Notes under the pieces: model-generated | The model's input: the letters and a program-made list of their open reading frames with translations, nothing else | What the model was told of the DNA's origin: nothing | Databases searched by the model: none | Shown: piece by piece, positions 23,301 through 47,100 of the stretch | Position numbering within the stretch: the stretch's first letter is position 1 | Layout of the letters: each line of letters starts with the position of its first letter | From: Cloeon dipterum | Taxonomy: Eukaryota > Arthropoda > Insecta > Ephemeroptera > Baetidae | Length of the DNA stretch: 64,000 nucleotides | Assembly (NCBI RefSeq): GCF_949628265.1 | Contig: NC_088786.1 | Span: forward strand, 32,199,681 to 32,263,680 | Reading direction: 5' to 3' | Position numbers and translations under genes: made by a program

Positions 23301-25554
23301 ATAGAAGGGAGTAAAAAGGGCGTCTGACCTGGATCCTTTCAGCGTAATAGACGAGGCTGGCGAAGATAACAATACCGAGCACCAGGAAGAAGACGAGCAG
23401 CGTGAGTTCCTTGGCGGAGGCACGGAACGTCTGGATCAGGATCTTGAGGCCGGAGCTGTGTCTCGTGAGCTTGAAAAGTCTCATAATTCGGATGATGGAG
23501 AAGAACTCGAGGATGTCGGCGTTCTCCAGGTGGCTGGCGAACTTCTGCAGTATCAAGTCGACGTAGAAGCTGAGCGTGGCGATGTAGTCGATCACGTTCA
23601 CACTCGACTTGATGAACACGCACTTGCTCGGCGTCGACACGAACCGCATCACGATCTCGAAGGTGAACCACGCGTTGCAGATGCACTCGATGTAGAAGAA
23701 GGCTATGTGCGCGTTCGTCTGCGTCTTGTCCAGCATCCACGCCGACGTGTTGGACGACGTGCTCACAGTAAAGTTGCGGATCACAGGCACCCGCATGTCG
23801 GGGTGCGTCTTCAGGCAGAACGAGATGATGCTCGCGCAGATGAAGAACACAGACAGCAACCCAACAATCTGTCGACATTTTTTCGTTCAATCAATATTTC
23901 CTTAGATTTTATTTATTTATAATTAAAACTGAAAGTGGGGGAATTGATTTCTGCGGGATAATTTCTTTGATTGTTTTTGGTGCAGCTGAAAAACCAAGAA
24001 ATTTTAAAAATTAACCACTGAAAGATTTTGCCTAAAATGTTTTACATACCGTCTACTTTACAAAATGAAGGGAGAGGAGATAGAATAAAATTTGCCACAA
24101 GAATTCCTACTAAATTATTTATAGGAATTGTTTTTTTAATAATGGTCCTTTTTATGACAATGTCTATCCTCTGCTTAGTTAATAAATAATTTTTGTACCT
24201 TGGCTGCTGTGCTAGAATAAGGCTCGTCGAAGAGGGACCAAATATTGGGCTTCATGCGTTGCCACCAGGAAAGGTTCCCGCGGAAGTAGTCCTCTTCGAA
24301 ACCAAACTTTCGCGCCATCTCCTCCTCACTGGGTTTGTCTGTGTCGAGGTCGAGTCGGTCCAGCACCGCCAGCGTCTCTTGCGTGTCTCGATGCTGCCAC
24401 AAAAAACACCATTCAATCATACTCATTTCGTCAAACTGACTAATTTTAATATTATTATTTGGAGTTTTCGAGGTCACCTGGGTGTAGGTCATCCAGCAGC
24501 AGGGCTCCACCTGGTTGGCGTCGAGGCCCCAGAACTCGAGCTCCTCCTCGAAGAGAGGGCCGCACACGTCTGTAGGGTAGTGCAGCTTGCCGGTTCTGTG
24601 TGCCAACAAAAACCACACATTCACGCTTTTATCCTCTTTTCTTCTCGTGCACGGTGACTTTATAGACACGCAGAGGCAGACAAGGTTATTAATTTTTCGG
24701 TGCTGCCAGACAATGGCAAAAGGAGCAGCTTGTTAAGGACCCGGTAAAAAGTGGAGAGAACGAGCCAGTATCGAGGCCGTAAAGCCTTTCATAAAGGCCC
24801 GTGTGATCTCGGTTATTTTCGGCTCTGATGGTAATTACACGCGTTAAAGACCCAGCTTGGTTTTCCTATATTTTAGCGCACAAAGTTATTAATAGGCACT
24901 CTTGTGCAGATTTTCATATATAACTAAATAAATTATCCTGATTTATAGAGCATTTTCATAATTTCGTAAAAAAATGGCGACTTTTGAGCCATTTGTCAGG
25001 ATCAACATACAAGAATTAAATTTTGGACGAGTTTGTCGGACGAATCTCGACATCACTTGGCAGGTTAAAATATTGTGGGCAGATTGAATAGATTGCGACT
25101 GCGTTGACAAGCACGTGCAGTGTTTACAAATGTGGATGCGCAGTAATTTTTTATGGGGGAGGGGAGGGAGGTCATCAGAAAACGATTTTGCTTCTTGCAG
25201 CGTATCGATCCAACCTAATGCGTATAATGCCGTCGCAAATATTGACTTTATAATTAAAGTGAAAAGGGAAACGTTTTATTAAAGGCAGCGGGCGAAATCA
25301 TCAACCTTGAACGAACGAAAGCGTGAAAAAGATAACGAGGCGAACCTGTAGTAGTTGAGCACCTGGCCGAAGACGCCAGGGTGTCTATCGAAGAAGTACT
25401 CGTTGAGGATGGGGTCATAATTGGCCAGCGCCTCGGTCAGCCTGGACAACCGGGTGGCCGGGATCTTCTTGAGGGTGGCCTTGTACGTCTCGTGGCGGAT
25501 GCCACCCACGTTCAGTACCACGCGGTTCTCCGCGTCCATATTCAGCAGGTTCAT
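20349..25554 (-). CDS. Shaw: Shaw-type (Kv3) voltage-gated potassium channel
   Basis: Pore-forming plasma-membrane subunit of neuronal K+ channels; subunits assemble as tetramers through T1. Six coding exons, in transcript order: 25554-25346, 24595-24478, 24393-24199, 23868-23329, 22563-22354 and 20696-20349, giving 539 aa. Start [18 protein letters not shown] leads into the T1 domain (to about residue 105), including [19 protein letters not shown]. Exon 4 holds S1 to S5, with potential N-glycosylation NFT and NTS in the S1-S2 loop and the S4 sensor [16 protein letters not shown]. Exon 5 holds the selectivity filter TTVGYGD and the S6 hinge PVPVIVSNF. Exon 6 opens with [12 protein letters not shown] and then a Gly/Pro-rich low-complexity tail ending SIINYIPM. 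All phases agree. Residue identity to the remembered Drosophila Shaw is very high through T1 and the pore; the tail is divergent. It lies downstream of narrow abdomen on the same strand. Confidence 0.96.
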
Positions 25555-25705
25555 GGTGGCGAAAGCTCAGGGGTGCGTGCTGCTCGCTGCTCTCAGGACG
25601 CACATTCAGCAGCAGGGCTCACGTCAGGTCCGGCAGCGGCGGCATTGCGCGTGCCCGCGGCCACCAGGCCTCATCGTCCTGCACGCCTCATCCTTCTCTT
25701 CTTGC
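25555..25705 (-). other. Shaw 5' UTR portion of the first coding exon, with acceptor
   Basis: Upstream of the Shaw ATG the minus strand carries a good acceptor (CGGATTTCAG then GCAAGAAG) with the exon starting at 25705. At least one untranslated exon therefore lies further upstream, possibly in the GC-rich zones at 28.5-29.1 or 32.0-33.1 kb. Confidence 0.5.
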
Positions 25706-28693
25706 CTGAAATCCGGGATAAAGTACATTCATCAAATATTTAAAAGCGTTTCAAAGAATAGTATTGACTTTTTTGGGGTGGGGGGTAATCACAGAGAGCC
25801 GAATTTGCCGAAATGTTTCCCATTTGCACGTGTCCTAATTCAGAAGAAAGAAATAAAGGCCGAAATTTCTTGGCTTAAATACTGCTTTTGCGCAATTAGA
25901 TCATCTGAAGAACCACGCCACTCACGCGAGCATCCGAATCTCCAGACATAGAGGTATTTTTTATTCTTGACTGAAGCCATCGATTGGGTAGGTAATCTGC
26001 CCTTTAATTCGATCCTCTCGTCAGCTTGTTACGCGATGTACTAACCAAATGACAAAACAAGATTAAGTGTTCACATCCGCTCAAAAGAGAACACTTACGC
26101 GTCAGATAGTTTTCCCGAAAATTATCTATAAAAGACGAAACGTCACAGAAAGGAGGAAAAATATCTATTATGCAGTTTCTAATTTAAATTTCGGAAAAGG
26201 GTTCAGGATTTTAAATCAGATGACATATTTGAAAACTTCATAGTGGTGTTTTATTTTGTTTCCGAGAAATTTCAACTCGAAAAGACGATTTTTTCGACTT
26301 TTTCGTATGTTTTCCAAATATTGTCAACTCCAAATGTCGGGTTCTAACCATCAGAGTTGTGCAAACTACACACCGTTAACTCGTCTTGACCTCCCCTGAC
26401 CACCAACTGAAGGGTTTAGGGGTGCTTTTCCTCCTCCCCCTCCTCTCCCAAATTGATTTATTACAACTCCCTTGAAAAAAGTCTAAATCTTTTTATGTGA
26501 GTGGAATTTCTGGGGGTCTTGCTTGATTTATACTTCCTGATTGAGAAGTGTAATTAACAGCGATCCATTTATATGATTTATTTCCAAGTGCACGGCGTAC
26601 GTTTTAACCAGTTGATGTAGCAGTAGAGTAATATATCAATCAAACTGGTTCCCATTCACCACACGGCAGATCGAAATGATCGTTCTATGATTTTGCGGCC
26701 GTGTCACGTGTAATCGTATAGCATTTTATTGATGTCCCTGCTCTCCGGCATAATGTGTGTTTGCTGAGTTGAAAGTCTCAGTCGGCGCTCTGTGTTTAGT
26801 TCCGACATGTAGAAAGGATTGATTGATTGATTGACCTGAGCGCCGCTTTTGAGATCATGGCCGCCGCGATTTTGTTGACTGCTGGGTGCGTCTCTGTATG
26901 CACATTATATATATATATATATCGTCTGATGGCGCCCTCCCCATGAATTATTACGATTATTATTTTCCCCTTTTGTGTTCGCTCGCTGCAAAGTCCGACC
27001 CGTTTTGTAACTCTTTTCCAGCCTTGCGGAGGGATCAAGGAATCAATTTTCCGCTCCCTCTATTCAGCGAGGTAATTGGAAATCTCTGGTCGCACACTGC
27101 TCCGGAGAGTGCCGACCGCAATTCAATATCCGTGTCATCCGGCCGCGGATTTCTGGTTTGCAAAACTCGTGCAATTTTGCACAACTACCGACCGGAGGGC
27201 GTTGCAAAATTATTTCGGACTTGAACAACTTTATCTTGCCGCAGCAAGCGGTGTAATGCAATGCAATGGAGCGCAAGATGGAAATAAGACGAGGAAAGTG
27301 TGTCAAGAGCCAATCGCGAGTCGACTCAAATTATTTCTCCAAGAGCAAAAGTGACAATGCGGTCAAATTAAAAGAAGACGAGATGAAAGTAATTTCACAC
27401 AGCGGCAAGAGCATGTCTCTGTTCTCATAACACGTGTCTCGAGAAACGTCCAAATACCCGAAAATGTGTCTAAATGCCGCAGATGGCACAGCTCTTGCCA
27501 TTTTGCAGCCGAAGAGAGCTCATTTTTTTCCGCGAGAAAAGTGCCGTTTTTGTTAAGTGGAGAGGTGGACATAATTGTGCGACGCAAAAATGCGATTAAA
27601 AGCTTAGTCATGTTTCCGAGGTGAGCGCGGCAGAAACGGAAGTGTTTTTGGGGACGAGGGTGCGGGCAGAGAAAAGGCGCACTCACCACATTTTTTACGA
27701 ACGGAATTATAAATTGAACATCGGAAATATCAAAGAGCAGTAATAATTCCAATATATGCGTTTCTATTCTGGACTTGGGTCAATTATTAATGGAAGAGTG
27801 AGCGCTTCAATTACACCATGGTTATGATCACATCTGATTGAATTCGCAGAAAAAAATGATTGCCAATCGAGAGAAAAATTCTCCATTGAACCTTGGCAAT
27901 AATTAATTTCATAGAGAGTCTGACGAAAAACGTGGAAAATTCATTTACACGTTTTTTATTTGCGTCATAAAATTATTTTTTGGTAAATTTACAAATATAC
28001 GCACAAAAATTTCACCATAAGTAAAATAGGTCATTGTTCTTAATTAATGTTGACGGGATTTATGAGGAACTGGTGTACAATACTTAAAATAAATGAGCAT
28101 TTTTTTTTAAATATCAACAATTTTTTATTCTCATTTTATATCTCATTTTCAGTGATTTTCAGCTGATGAATATTGTCGTCAATTGTTGTTTAGTCGTAAA
28201 TTATTTTTAATAACAGTTAAAATCAACCAGTACAATAAACTGTTCCCGAATCTTCATCGTAACCACTGACCAATAACAAAAGAACATAGCAAATAATTTT
28301 ATTCTCCTGTTCAACCAAAGATTTTTTCTATCCCTTTTTAACTTAAAAAATCATTCAAGACGATATTCAATTTTGGATTCTGTGCATTGTGATGGTGACA
28401 TTTTTAAAATTTTAATATCGTATGCCCTATTTTTTCCTTTTAGTTATATTTGAACTGAAAACTGGTAATAGAGCCCTCTGGAAGCAGACAAATTGGTAGT
28501 CGTTTCATGTTCGGTGGGCGTAAAATGTCAGATTTTGAAACGTGGCTAGCAGCGCACGAGTTCTAATTTTGACGGGTGCAGTTTTTCAGGGCAGCGCCGG
28601 GGGATGATGGGTATTGTTGCACAATTGCGAGCGTGCGTAGGGGCTGTTGGCGTGGCGTGGCGTGGCGCGGAGGGAGCACGCGTCTCGCTGTGG

Positions 28694-28730
28694 GTCGGTG
28701 TGTCGGTCGGTCGGTCGGCGGGCGGGCGAG
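28694..28730. repeat. (TCGG)n-like run
   Basis: Imperfect TCGG/GCGG tetranucleotide repeats inside a GC-rich island. Confidence 0.8.
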
Positions 28731-28850
28731 TCGGTCGCGGCAGCGGCGGAGAGGGAGCATAACGATCGAGTGGTGCTCGCTGGCTGCCGGCGGTACAGAC
28801 TTTGACAAAAGCACCAGCGCCCTCCGCCCCGCCGCTATCAAAACACACGC

Positions 28851-28894
28851 TGCCGCCGCCGCCGCCGTTCTCTCTCTCTCTCTCTTTCTCTCTG
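28851..28894. repeat. (GCC)n followed by (TC)n
   Basis: A run of GCC units passes directly into a TC-rich run of about 25 nt. Pyrimidine tracts of this kind are common next to insect promoters with GAGA-factor sites (GA on the other strand). Confidence 0.8.
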
Positions 28895-29921
28895 ATTATC
28901 GGCGTGTTGCAGTCGGTAGGCGCAATGAGAGAGCTAGCGGCGCACAGACAACGTGCCCTGTGACCCGGACGGCCGCCCTGACCCCACTAAACGGCCCTCC
29001 CGCGGGCCATTCTTTCTTTCTTCTCTCTTTGCATGTGGGTGACGTGCGGCTAGGCTCAAAGGCGCAAATGCACCGCAGCCGCCAGTGCCACTTTGAACAG
29101 GGCCAAATGGCCACAATAACAAAATTTCTGTTCCAGTCGCCGGGGGAACGCGCCGAACTTTACTTTGATCTGGTTTCTGGTCTGGAAATTGCTGCTCTTG
29201 GCTTTTTAAGGCCTTTATTTAAATTCAGAAACCAAATCCGCAACTACTTTTGAGCCAAAAATTGTCCAAAGGATATAAATAAAATTAAGAACCATCTATA
29301 AAGAATGTTTTTAAAGGTATTGCTTTATTTATTTTGTGTGAGGAAACAGGTCTCCACAAAAATGTCTATGTTTGCACAAAATCCGATCCGCAAAATTGAC
29401 TTTATTAAAAAAAACTCTAGACACAGTTTTACCTCGAGAAAAATTATTTTTTGTTTATTAGTTTTAAAAACGCCGCGTTTGTTGCGTTAAAAAAGTTTAT
29501 AGCCTATGTTTACTGCATTTGGGCTATTTACTGTTCAAAAAAAGTAAAACACCGTTCCTGACGTCTCCTTGCATTCAGAAGTTTGTTATTTAGAAAAGTG
29601 AGCAAGTTTTTACGATCTCGAGAAACTTGTAGCAAACACCGACTTTTGCCAAATAAAATAAACGGGTGTTTACCCTTTCCGCCAGCTTCAAACCTCCTGA
29701 TGGCACTACTTTCTGGCAGTTGGCCAGCCTGCCCGAGCCGCACTTTTCAGGCAGAGATTTCTCGTTTGAATCACACCGAATGCACTTTTTTAACCGCAAA
29801 GCACGCGTCCCTCGGGAGTATGTACTTTTAAGAGTGCGGCGGGTGCAGCGCGCGCGGAAAAAGCGATTTCCTGCGTCGATAACACAAGCTGTGCGCGTGG
29901 AGCCACGTTTGTGTGTGTATG

Positions 29922-29940
29922 TACACACACACACACACAC
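29922..29940. repeat. (AC)n microsatellite
   Basis: A near-perfect AC dinucleotide run. Confidence 0.9.
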
Positions 29941-30002
29941 TGGCCGCACGCCGAGAATCAATAACGCACACGAGTGTATGTGTGCGATGAAAAAAGTGTG
30001 TA

Positions 30003-30027
30003 AGAGAGAGAGAGAGAGAGAGAGAGA
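30003..30027. repeat. (AG)n microsatellite
   Basis: A perfect AG run of about 25 nt; a possible GAGA-factor binding tract. Confidence 0.9.
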
Positions 30028-31590
30028 AGCTGGAAAATCCACGTCAAAACACGCGCGCGCTGTGTCAGTCAAGTGCTCTTTGTCAGCGCAATAAACTAGA
30101 ACACAGAGGGAAAACGCGCGCGTCAAATCGTTCTCTGACTTGCTTTGGACACAGAATTGTGGAAAAAACTTCCGACCTAACATTATGAAGGGAAAAATGG
30201 TAAAAATTAATTTGTGCAGTGCAACAACAGATTAACTTTTAACCTTTAAATTTTACTGTACAGAGCATGACAAGGCCCAAGGGAAATTCAACTTTTTGTA
30301 TATTAATTTTGGGAGTTTTATATTGAATCTAATTAAACGAAAGCGACCGTCGGAACGTTTCTGAGCAAATTGTCTCGAAAACACGCATGAACGCCGTCTC
30401 CCCGTTCTTCCGAAACTTTCCAGCACGATATCGAGTTAGACGGTCCGAATAAAAGTAAATCTGTTGGCTCGTGTAGGCCATATAATTCCCCATATTTCAT
30501 CAGAATTGCGGCACATAAAAAATAAACAAGATGAGCAGCGCACACACGTGCGTGTTTTGAGAGATACTTAATGAGCGGTCGTTTGTCTCGTGCCGCTGAT
30601 GCTGCTCAAGAGAGCGACCGGCTGCTGGGGGCTGGCTGCCTAATCAATTAGCTCCTTGTTCTTTGCAAGCGAAAGCCCTGCGCGCGTGTTTACGCGAATC
30701 GCCTGAAAATCGATCAAAGGAGCGGACAGAGCAAGAAAGAGTCATTCACACTCCGCTCGCCCCCGCACTCGTTCAATCTCGTCTCAACACTCGAATTAAA
30801 TTAATGCAAAGAAGGGAAGGCCGCCCCGCCCCTTTCTGTGTCAAAAAAAAATGGAAAGCAGTAGTTTTTTTTCCTCCCAAGTGGGTACGCGGGCCCAGTC
30901 GTTTGGACGCTCCCTGAAGTGAAATCGATACGCCGGCCAGCTTGTTTTCGCTCCGTAGGCAATCAGTCCGTCCGCAACGTCCGGCGGGTTGCATACTTTC
31001 CGTTTCGCAGGCGTCGTGAGCCAACACGCGCTTCCCGTCTCTTGTGTGATAAAAGAGGGCTGTTTGCACAGATTGTCTCGCGCGCGCTCTCACTCAGGTG
31101 GCCCGAGAGGCATATTGCACTGCGCCAGTCGATTTCAATTTGTTGCGCGACCGAATCAATCGCCGGCCGCGAGCATGTATAATTGGAGGGCGGCGCACAT
31201 CGCTCAATCCCTGTGCAAAAAGAGAAAGAGTTGCGTCCGTAAATCGGCTTTCTAAAAATACGGTAGAATTCACACGAGAGGCGCGGCCAATTCTCTTTGC
31301 GGCGTTTGCATAATACACTCACTCGGGCGGATCGAATCGTCTTATTTTTCCGCAACAAATGTATCGTTTCATCATTCTGGCCAGGTTGAATCGCTCGTGC
31401 GGCGTGGCAAAACAAGGTCGATACTTTCCCCGAGCCGCTGCCGGAAAAGAAGCAGTGTTTTTGCGCGAAAAGTACAACTTGGGCGCGAGGCCGAGACGGG
31501 GCGGTAGAGGAATCGAACTTGTGCAGCATTTTGCAGCCAGCTCCCAAAAGAATAAATCACTCTCCGGCAGCCTAATGGCCGAATGATGGG

Positions 31591-31592
<2 letters not shown>

Positions 31593-31624
<32 letters not shown>
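31593..31624. repeat. (AG)16 microsatellite
   Basis: A perfect AG run of 32 nt, the longest in the window, about 0.4 kb from the GC-rich island that may hold the Shaw promoter. Confidence 0.92.
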
Positions 31625-31626
<2 letters not shown>

Positions 31627-31999
31627 CGATTATTTTTTAATGTGGCCACCTGGGGACTCGAACGCAACAAAATTCCCAAAAGTCTGACTCAGCATATACA
31701 ACCAGAAAATTGTATTTTCGGGGAATAAATAATTCTGTCGCTCGAGGAAAGCTGCTAATGGGCCATTTAGAGTGGAAATGAAATATTTATTTTGATAACG
31801 GTTGAATTGCAAATCAGTTCAACTAACTAAGAAAAAGCCACATTGTTAATTCAAACAGCGGTCGAGACACGAGTTAAACTGCGCTCGACATGTGGCGTTC
31901 AATCACCTTTGAGCCGGGAAAAACAATCAGCTCGTAGCAGGACTGCACTTAGGCACTGCTCTACTTTTCTCGTTTTCCTCGAAACAAACACTCGAGAGC

Positions 32000-33120
32000 A
32001 ACTTTACAATGAGACCGACGCTCTGAGGCGTGCGTAGCTATTCAAGGAGTGTTTGCAATTTCCTCCGCTCTCTCGACGCTTCCAATGCCTGCCTTTCCAA
32101 CCTGGAATGCGTCGGCGAACGCGAGACCCTAAGGAGGAAATTCGCAAAAATGTGCGGACGGAGAGCGGGCGGGTTGGCGGCGGGCTGGCGAGTTTGCGAT
32201 CGCGAGGCGCGCCGCGGGATCGATTGTCGAAGGGCCCTCGGCGTCGAGTGGCGGCGGACCGAGCCAACGAGTGAGCACCCTGCGGCACTCCGCCTTGTGT
32301 TGGGCCGAAACGGGCTAACTGCCTTCCGCCGCCGCCGCTGCCGCCGCCGCCGCCACCGCCACACGCCCTCGAAGAAAACACATCGCTAACAAAACGAGAG
32401 CTGACGAGAGGTGCTCTCGTTCGGCACACTCGAGCACACACTTCGAGAGCCCTCATCCACTCACTCGCGCGCGCACTTGGATCGACTGGTCGCAGCCCCA
32501 ACAGGTCGCCCGGGGCTCCGGGGGCCTCGGGGGCAGCACTCACCGGCCGCCGCATCCTCGCTGCAGTCTCCTCCGAGTGACAAGCTCCAATGGACGCTAG
32601 CACTCCAGTCCGACGCCCTCCGTCTCTCGCTACCTGCGGACCCACTAACTCGTTCGGTCGGATTTGCTGCTCGCCTCGCTCACCAGCACTCCGATTCTTC
32701 GTCCATGATGGCCCGTGCTGCACGACTCGCGCCTTCGGCCGCCTCGATATATCGATACCGCGATGATCGCCGCTCCTTCTCGGCCCTCCCGCGGCGCTGC
32801 CGGCAGCGCCGGGTCGGCCGGACGGGGCCCGGGCCTCTCAGCCGCCGTCCTGTTGCTGCGTGCGAGGGTCGGCGGCCCCCGGTTCGCACCCTGAGCGCAG
32901 GGTCGCCGACCTGCGGATCGATGGCGCGCGGAATCGGGCCCGGTGGCGTCGGGAGGCGAGGAGGCGCAGGCGCCCGTTCCGGATTCCCAGCCTTTGGTGC
33001 GTTTCGCCGCGGGTAGCCATGGAGACTGGCGCTGCTGGCCGCTGACGTCAAGCCCTCCCGCCCCGCTGCCGCCGCCGCTGACAACCCTTCTCACTCTTTC
33101 ATTGCCATTGTTGCGCGTGG
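32000..33120 (-). promoter_or_regulatory. CpG-rich island between na and Shaw, candidate Shaw promoter/first exon
   Basis: About 1.1 kb of strongly GC- and CpG-rich DNA in an AT-rich neighbourhood, with a (GCC)n run at 32326-32370 and a perfect CRE palindrome TGACGTCA at 33043-33050. It lies 0.7 kb past the na stop codon and about 7 kb upstream of the first Shaw coding exon. It is therefore the best candidate for the Shaw transcription start. Long open frames here on both strands are compositional: they carry no recognisable domain and overlap in opposite directions. Confidence 0.4.
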
Positions 33121-33248
33121 CCCACCAACACACAGCAGTCTCCCCAAAACCGGCGCTTGCATTCTCGGGCGCGCGTGTGTGTTTGCTCTTCTCTCTTTCC
33201 CTCTGGTGCCACCAGGATATTTCTGGACGCGATCTTTCTTCCACTCTC

Positions 33249-33254
33249 TTTATT
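33249..33254 (-). terminator. Possible polyadenylation signal of narrow abdomen
   Basis: Plus-strand TTTATT (AATAAA on the minus strand), about 580 nt beyond the na stop codon. 33255-33830 has no coding signal and fits a 3' UTR. Confidence 0.4.
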
Positions 33255-33830
33255 GAGCGCAGCCGTTAGTGTTTGAAATTGAAAAAGAAACTTTAAAGTG
33301 CAAACATGCCGCAAATCACGCGGGAAAAATTCTTTTGGCCGCAGCCGCCGCCCTCTGAATCCTCTCTGCTGCTGTTTACTTTACATGAAACTTTGAAGTA
33401 GACACAGAGAGCGTGACGTCCGTGCTTCTTTATGAGAGCCGAGAGCTTTGATTGCTTTAAAAAAATTTGGCCTTGAATAAACAGACGCTTCTATCATTTC
33501 TCGCCAATGTCTATCAACTATGTGAAAAATATTTTGAGAGGAGCTGAAACGTTAGTGTTAGAATTCAGAGTACCTCACTTATGTTTACTACGTTTCAACA
33601 CGGTCTATCTTGGGTTGTGGTAAAGAGGACAAGAAACTCGAGTTTTTGCTGTTTTTCATAAATATAAACATTCATTGAACGGGTGTGTATCTCAACAGCT
33701 AATATATTCGTCTGAAATATGCAACACAGCTGACTTTTGATCTAGTTTTTCTGTCTCTCACGCATAAACGACGTGCTCATGTACATCCAAAAATAGTAAA
33801 TCTAGTCCATCCACAACACAGTCCATGGGT

Positions 33831-44185
<10,355 letters not shown>

Positions 44186-47100
44186 GGTGGCTGAAACGCA
44201 CCCGCCTACACTGAACTCAGAAAATCTGCACTGGACACCAAGTTACGGCGGCGGTGGCAGTCAACTCAAAGAATGCGAAACCAAGGATGTTTGCGGCAAA
44301 ACGTCATGCATCCCGCCGCCGTGGGTGAATCAATCAAGTAATAATCAACTTGGAGTAGCGCAATGTAATAATCAACCAAGTGGTGTACGTGTGCACTTAT
44401 ATATTTGCGTTCAGAAAACTCAACCAAATCAACTGGACGGATGAACAATTTGCTTATATAGATATAATTGTATGATTCGTGAATATATATATTAGTTATA
44501 CACAATTAAGATATATATATGCGTGTGTGAGATATATTGCAGTCTATTTATATAAAAGTTGGCTATTATATATATATAAAATGTACTATGTATGTAATAG
44601 AACTGATGGCTAGTCTACCAGGCAGGCCAAGCATGTTATCTAAAACTATATGAGTTGGCAAAACTGAGAATGCGAACGGAGCCGTGTCTTTTGAGACACA
44701 CACACAGACAATCTCTGGAAGCATCTCATAGCGGCTAGCAAACTCAAACCACACGATCAGGGGCTCAAACTAGAGAAGTACTTTCTTGCAAAGCGATTGC
44801 AGAGATGGATCAAAATTGATTTTTTTTTCTTGCTGCCAGAACGTCTCTCAAATTCTACCGCATGCAATCCGCTCCAAAGGGACAAAATGAAAAGGCAAAC
44901 GTGACGCTGCTGACGTTATTGAGGTTATTCTTTTTTTTTTGCAGAAAAAAAACGACTCGATGTTCGTGACAAACACAGCTTCCATTATTTACACCGACTT
45001 TTGTTCTCAATATTCGCCAGAAGGGGTTTAATAGCTGTTTGTTTTCTCAAAGAGTGACACCCTGTCGAAATGCCGTGCGTTATATTTGTTTGAGACTTGG
45101 GGGCGTGAGTGTGGGCCTACGTTTCTCGTTTCGTTTGTGTGATTCTGCACATCTGGTGCGTGGACTTTTGGCACAGACTCAACTCTAGTCTAGACACAAT
45201 ATGTGTGGTGAGTGAATAGGGAGAGTGTGGTGAGAGATAAATAAAGCAGAGGTGAATAGTTATATGTATTTATTTACGAGTCGGCTCTTAAACTAATGAA
45301 AAATGCCAGTATAATTTTTTTGGCTGGTCTAGACTCAATGACTGGGAAAATCAGGAGCATGCTTTTCCATCTGGCGATTCGTGTCTCAGCAGTCACTGAA
45401 CGAAAAAAAATGTAGAATAATACGGAAAAACAAAAACGCAAACCACAAAATTGTTAATCAAAAAATCCAGAGAGTTCTGTGTCAGTATGATAATATATAA
45501 ACTAGTGAATGCAGTCAGCAGTCAGTCAATCAATCAAGTCAATCAACGAATTGGAAATATATAGAGATAGATGATGGTTTTACTTGCCTACTATCAATAG
45601 GCCCGACCCAACATAATGAATGTTTCCTCGAGACATTTTAACTGTTTGTTTGAGCTTTTTGCTTTTCGCGAAATTAACGCTTTATTTGTTCAGCTGCAGA
45701 TTGAGCCGGTCCTATAATTATACAAAACTGGAATCACTCGATGCGGCACACAAGCCAATATGGGGGATATATCATATTCTACAAAATCAATCAAAAGCTT
45801 CTCTTTCAGTCTTGGTTTAATTAAAGGAAAGATAAAATAAAGTGGAGAAAATCGCTATTTACACACGCAGCAGGAGGCATTTCGCTCCTGTCGCGAAATT
45901 TAGGAGAGAGAGAGAGAAAAAAAATTGGTCTACTTTGACTTTTAACCACTCAGGTATTTACACAAGTGAGCAGATCAGCAGAGAGAATAAATCATGTTGA
46001 GAGAGAATTTTTTTATATAATCCAGAGCTGCGTTTCTTGCGGCGCGATCCACCAACTCACCAGCGGCAATCGCGCTCACAGATGCGGCGGCGGAGGCGAC
46101 GACGGGCTGACTAAAAATAGCCGCCCTTTCGCGGCCATCTTCCGCGGCTGGCCAAATGCGCAAGAGTCAGGCCAAAAACGGGCTTTCCCGCTGCGCCCGC
46201 GTCTTCCAGTAACCTTCCATCGGACGACAGGGTGTGACCTTGCTCAGGGCTGACGACTTTCACGCTGCTCGCAGCACTGTTTGCAAACTCTCCTCTCGGG
46301 TTGGTGAGAGCAGATGAGCACCAGCACCCGATCAATACTCTTCTCAGCCGGCGCTGGAGCCTGCCGGCGGCCCATGGAGTCGGTGCGCCCGCGCCGAGAT
46401 GCGCCTTTTCATCCCTAATGGGCGCCAAAACCTAGCGCGCATCCCCCTCTTGAGCACGAACGCGGCGCTGAAAATTTCTGCTGATCGCACGCTTTCTTGC
46501 TTGCATTATTCTCCTGATTAGCATTTTCCATGAAACATAGAAAATCAAACTGGCGTAACTTTTGGAGAGCCAGAGTGCACTCAATCAGGAGCTTCAATTT
46601 TCCTTATCAGGGTTAAGTGAAGGGTTTTATATATAAACAGACCTTCGATACGCAATTAGCGTTAAGTCCCAAGTGTTTGATGCCGCCAACAGATTAATTA
46701 TGATTTTAAAACACTCATTCTGCTGCAGTTTAGGACTCTTTACCCTGCTGCTTTGCATTCTGCACTCAAAATGATTATCTTTGATGGACTTCTTCTAAAA
46801 ATCGGTCTTGCCAATCGCCGTAGAATAGTTAATAAACATTAAAAAAAACAAATCTCTTTGCTGACTCTTGATTACAAAATTCCACTCGAGGGCGGTCTGC
46901 GGATTCACTGAATAAACTAGTCAAGTTTATTTCAACGGGGATGAAATCTTTTATTCAATCTCCACTCTTTGCTGACGTTTCTACGCTGATTGGCTTAACC
47001 AATTTTTGCTGAGAGCCCATTAGTGATATAAAAACATAAAAAAATCCTTTCAGATGTAAGTGTCGAGATATTTTCCTACAGATACCAAATATATTCTTTT

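Larger units (their letters stand above)
25706..31999. other. Long non-coding stretch upstream of Shaw (probable 5' intron)
   Basis: No coding exon is supported on either strand. AT-rich tracts alternate with a GC-rich island at about 28560-29110 that contains (TCGG)n, (GCC)n and (TC)n runs. A 30.6-31.6 kb stretch has long stop-poor frames on both strands, which reflects base composition rather than genes. It is best read as the first intron(s) and regulatory DNA of Shaw. Confidence 0.35.

Noticed and set aside
28576-29253. 225-codon plus-strand open frame
   Set aside because: It is driven by GC-rich simple repeats (GCC, TC, TCGG) and contains no recognisable domain; the opposite strand is equally open.
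32004-33269. Several overlapping 100-240-codon open frames on both strands
   Set aside because: They lie in a CpG-rich block where stops are rare, overlap each other in opposite directions, are Arg/Pro/Ala-rich and show no domain or splice pattern.
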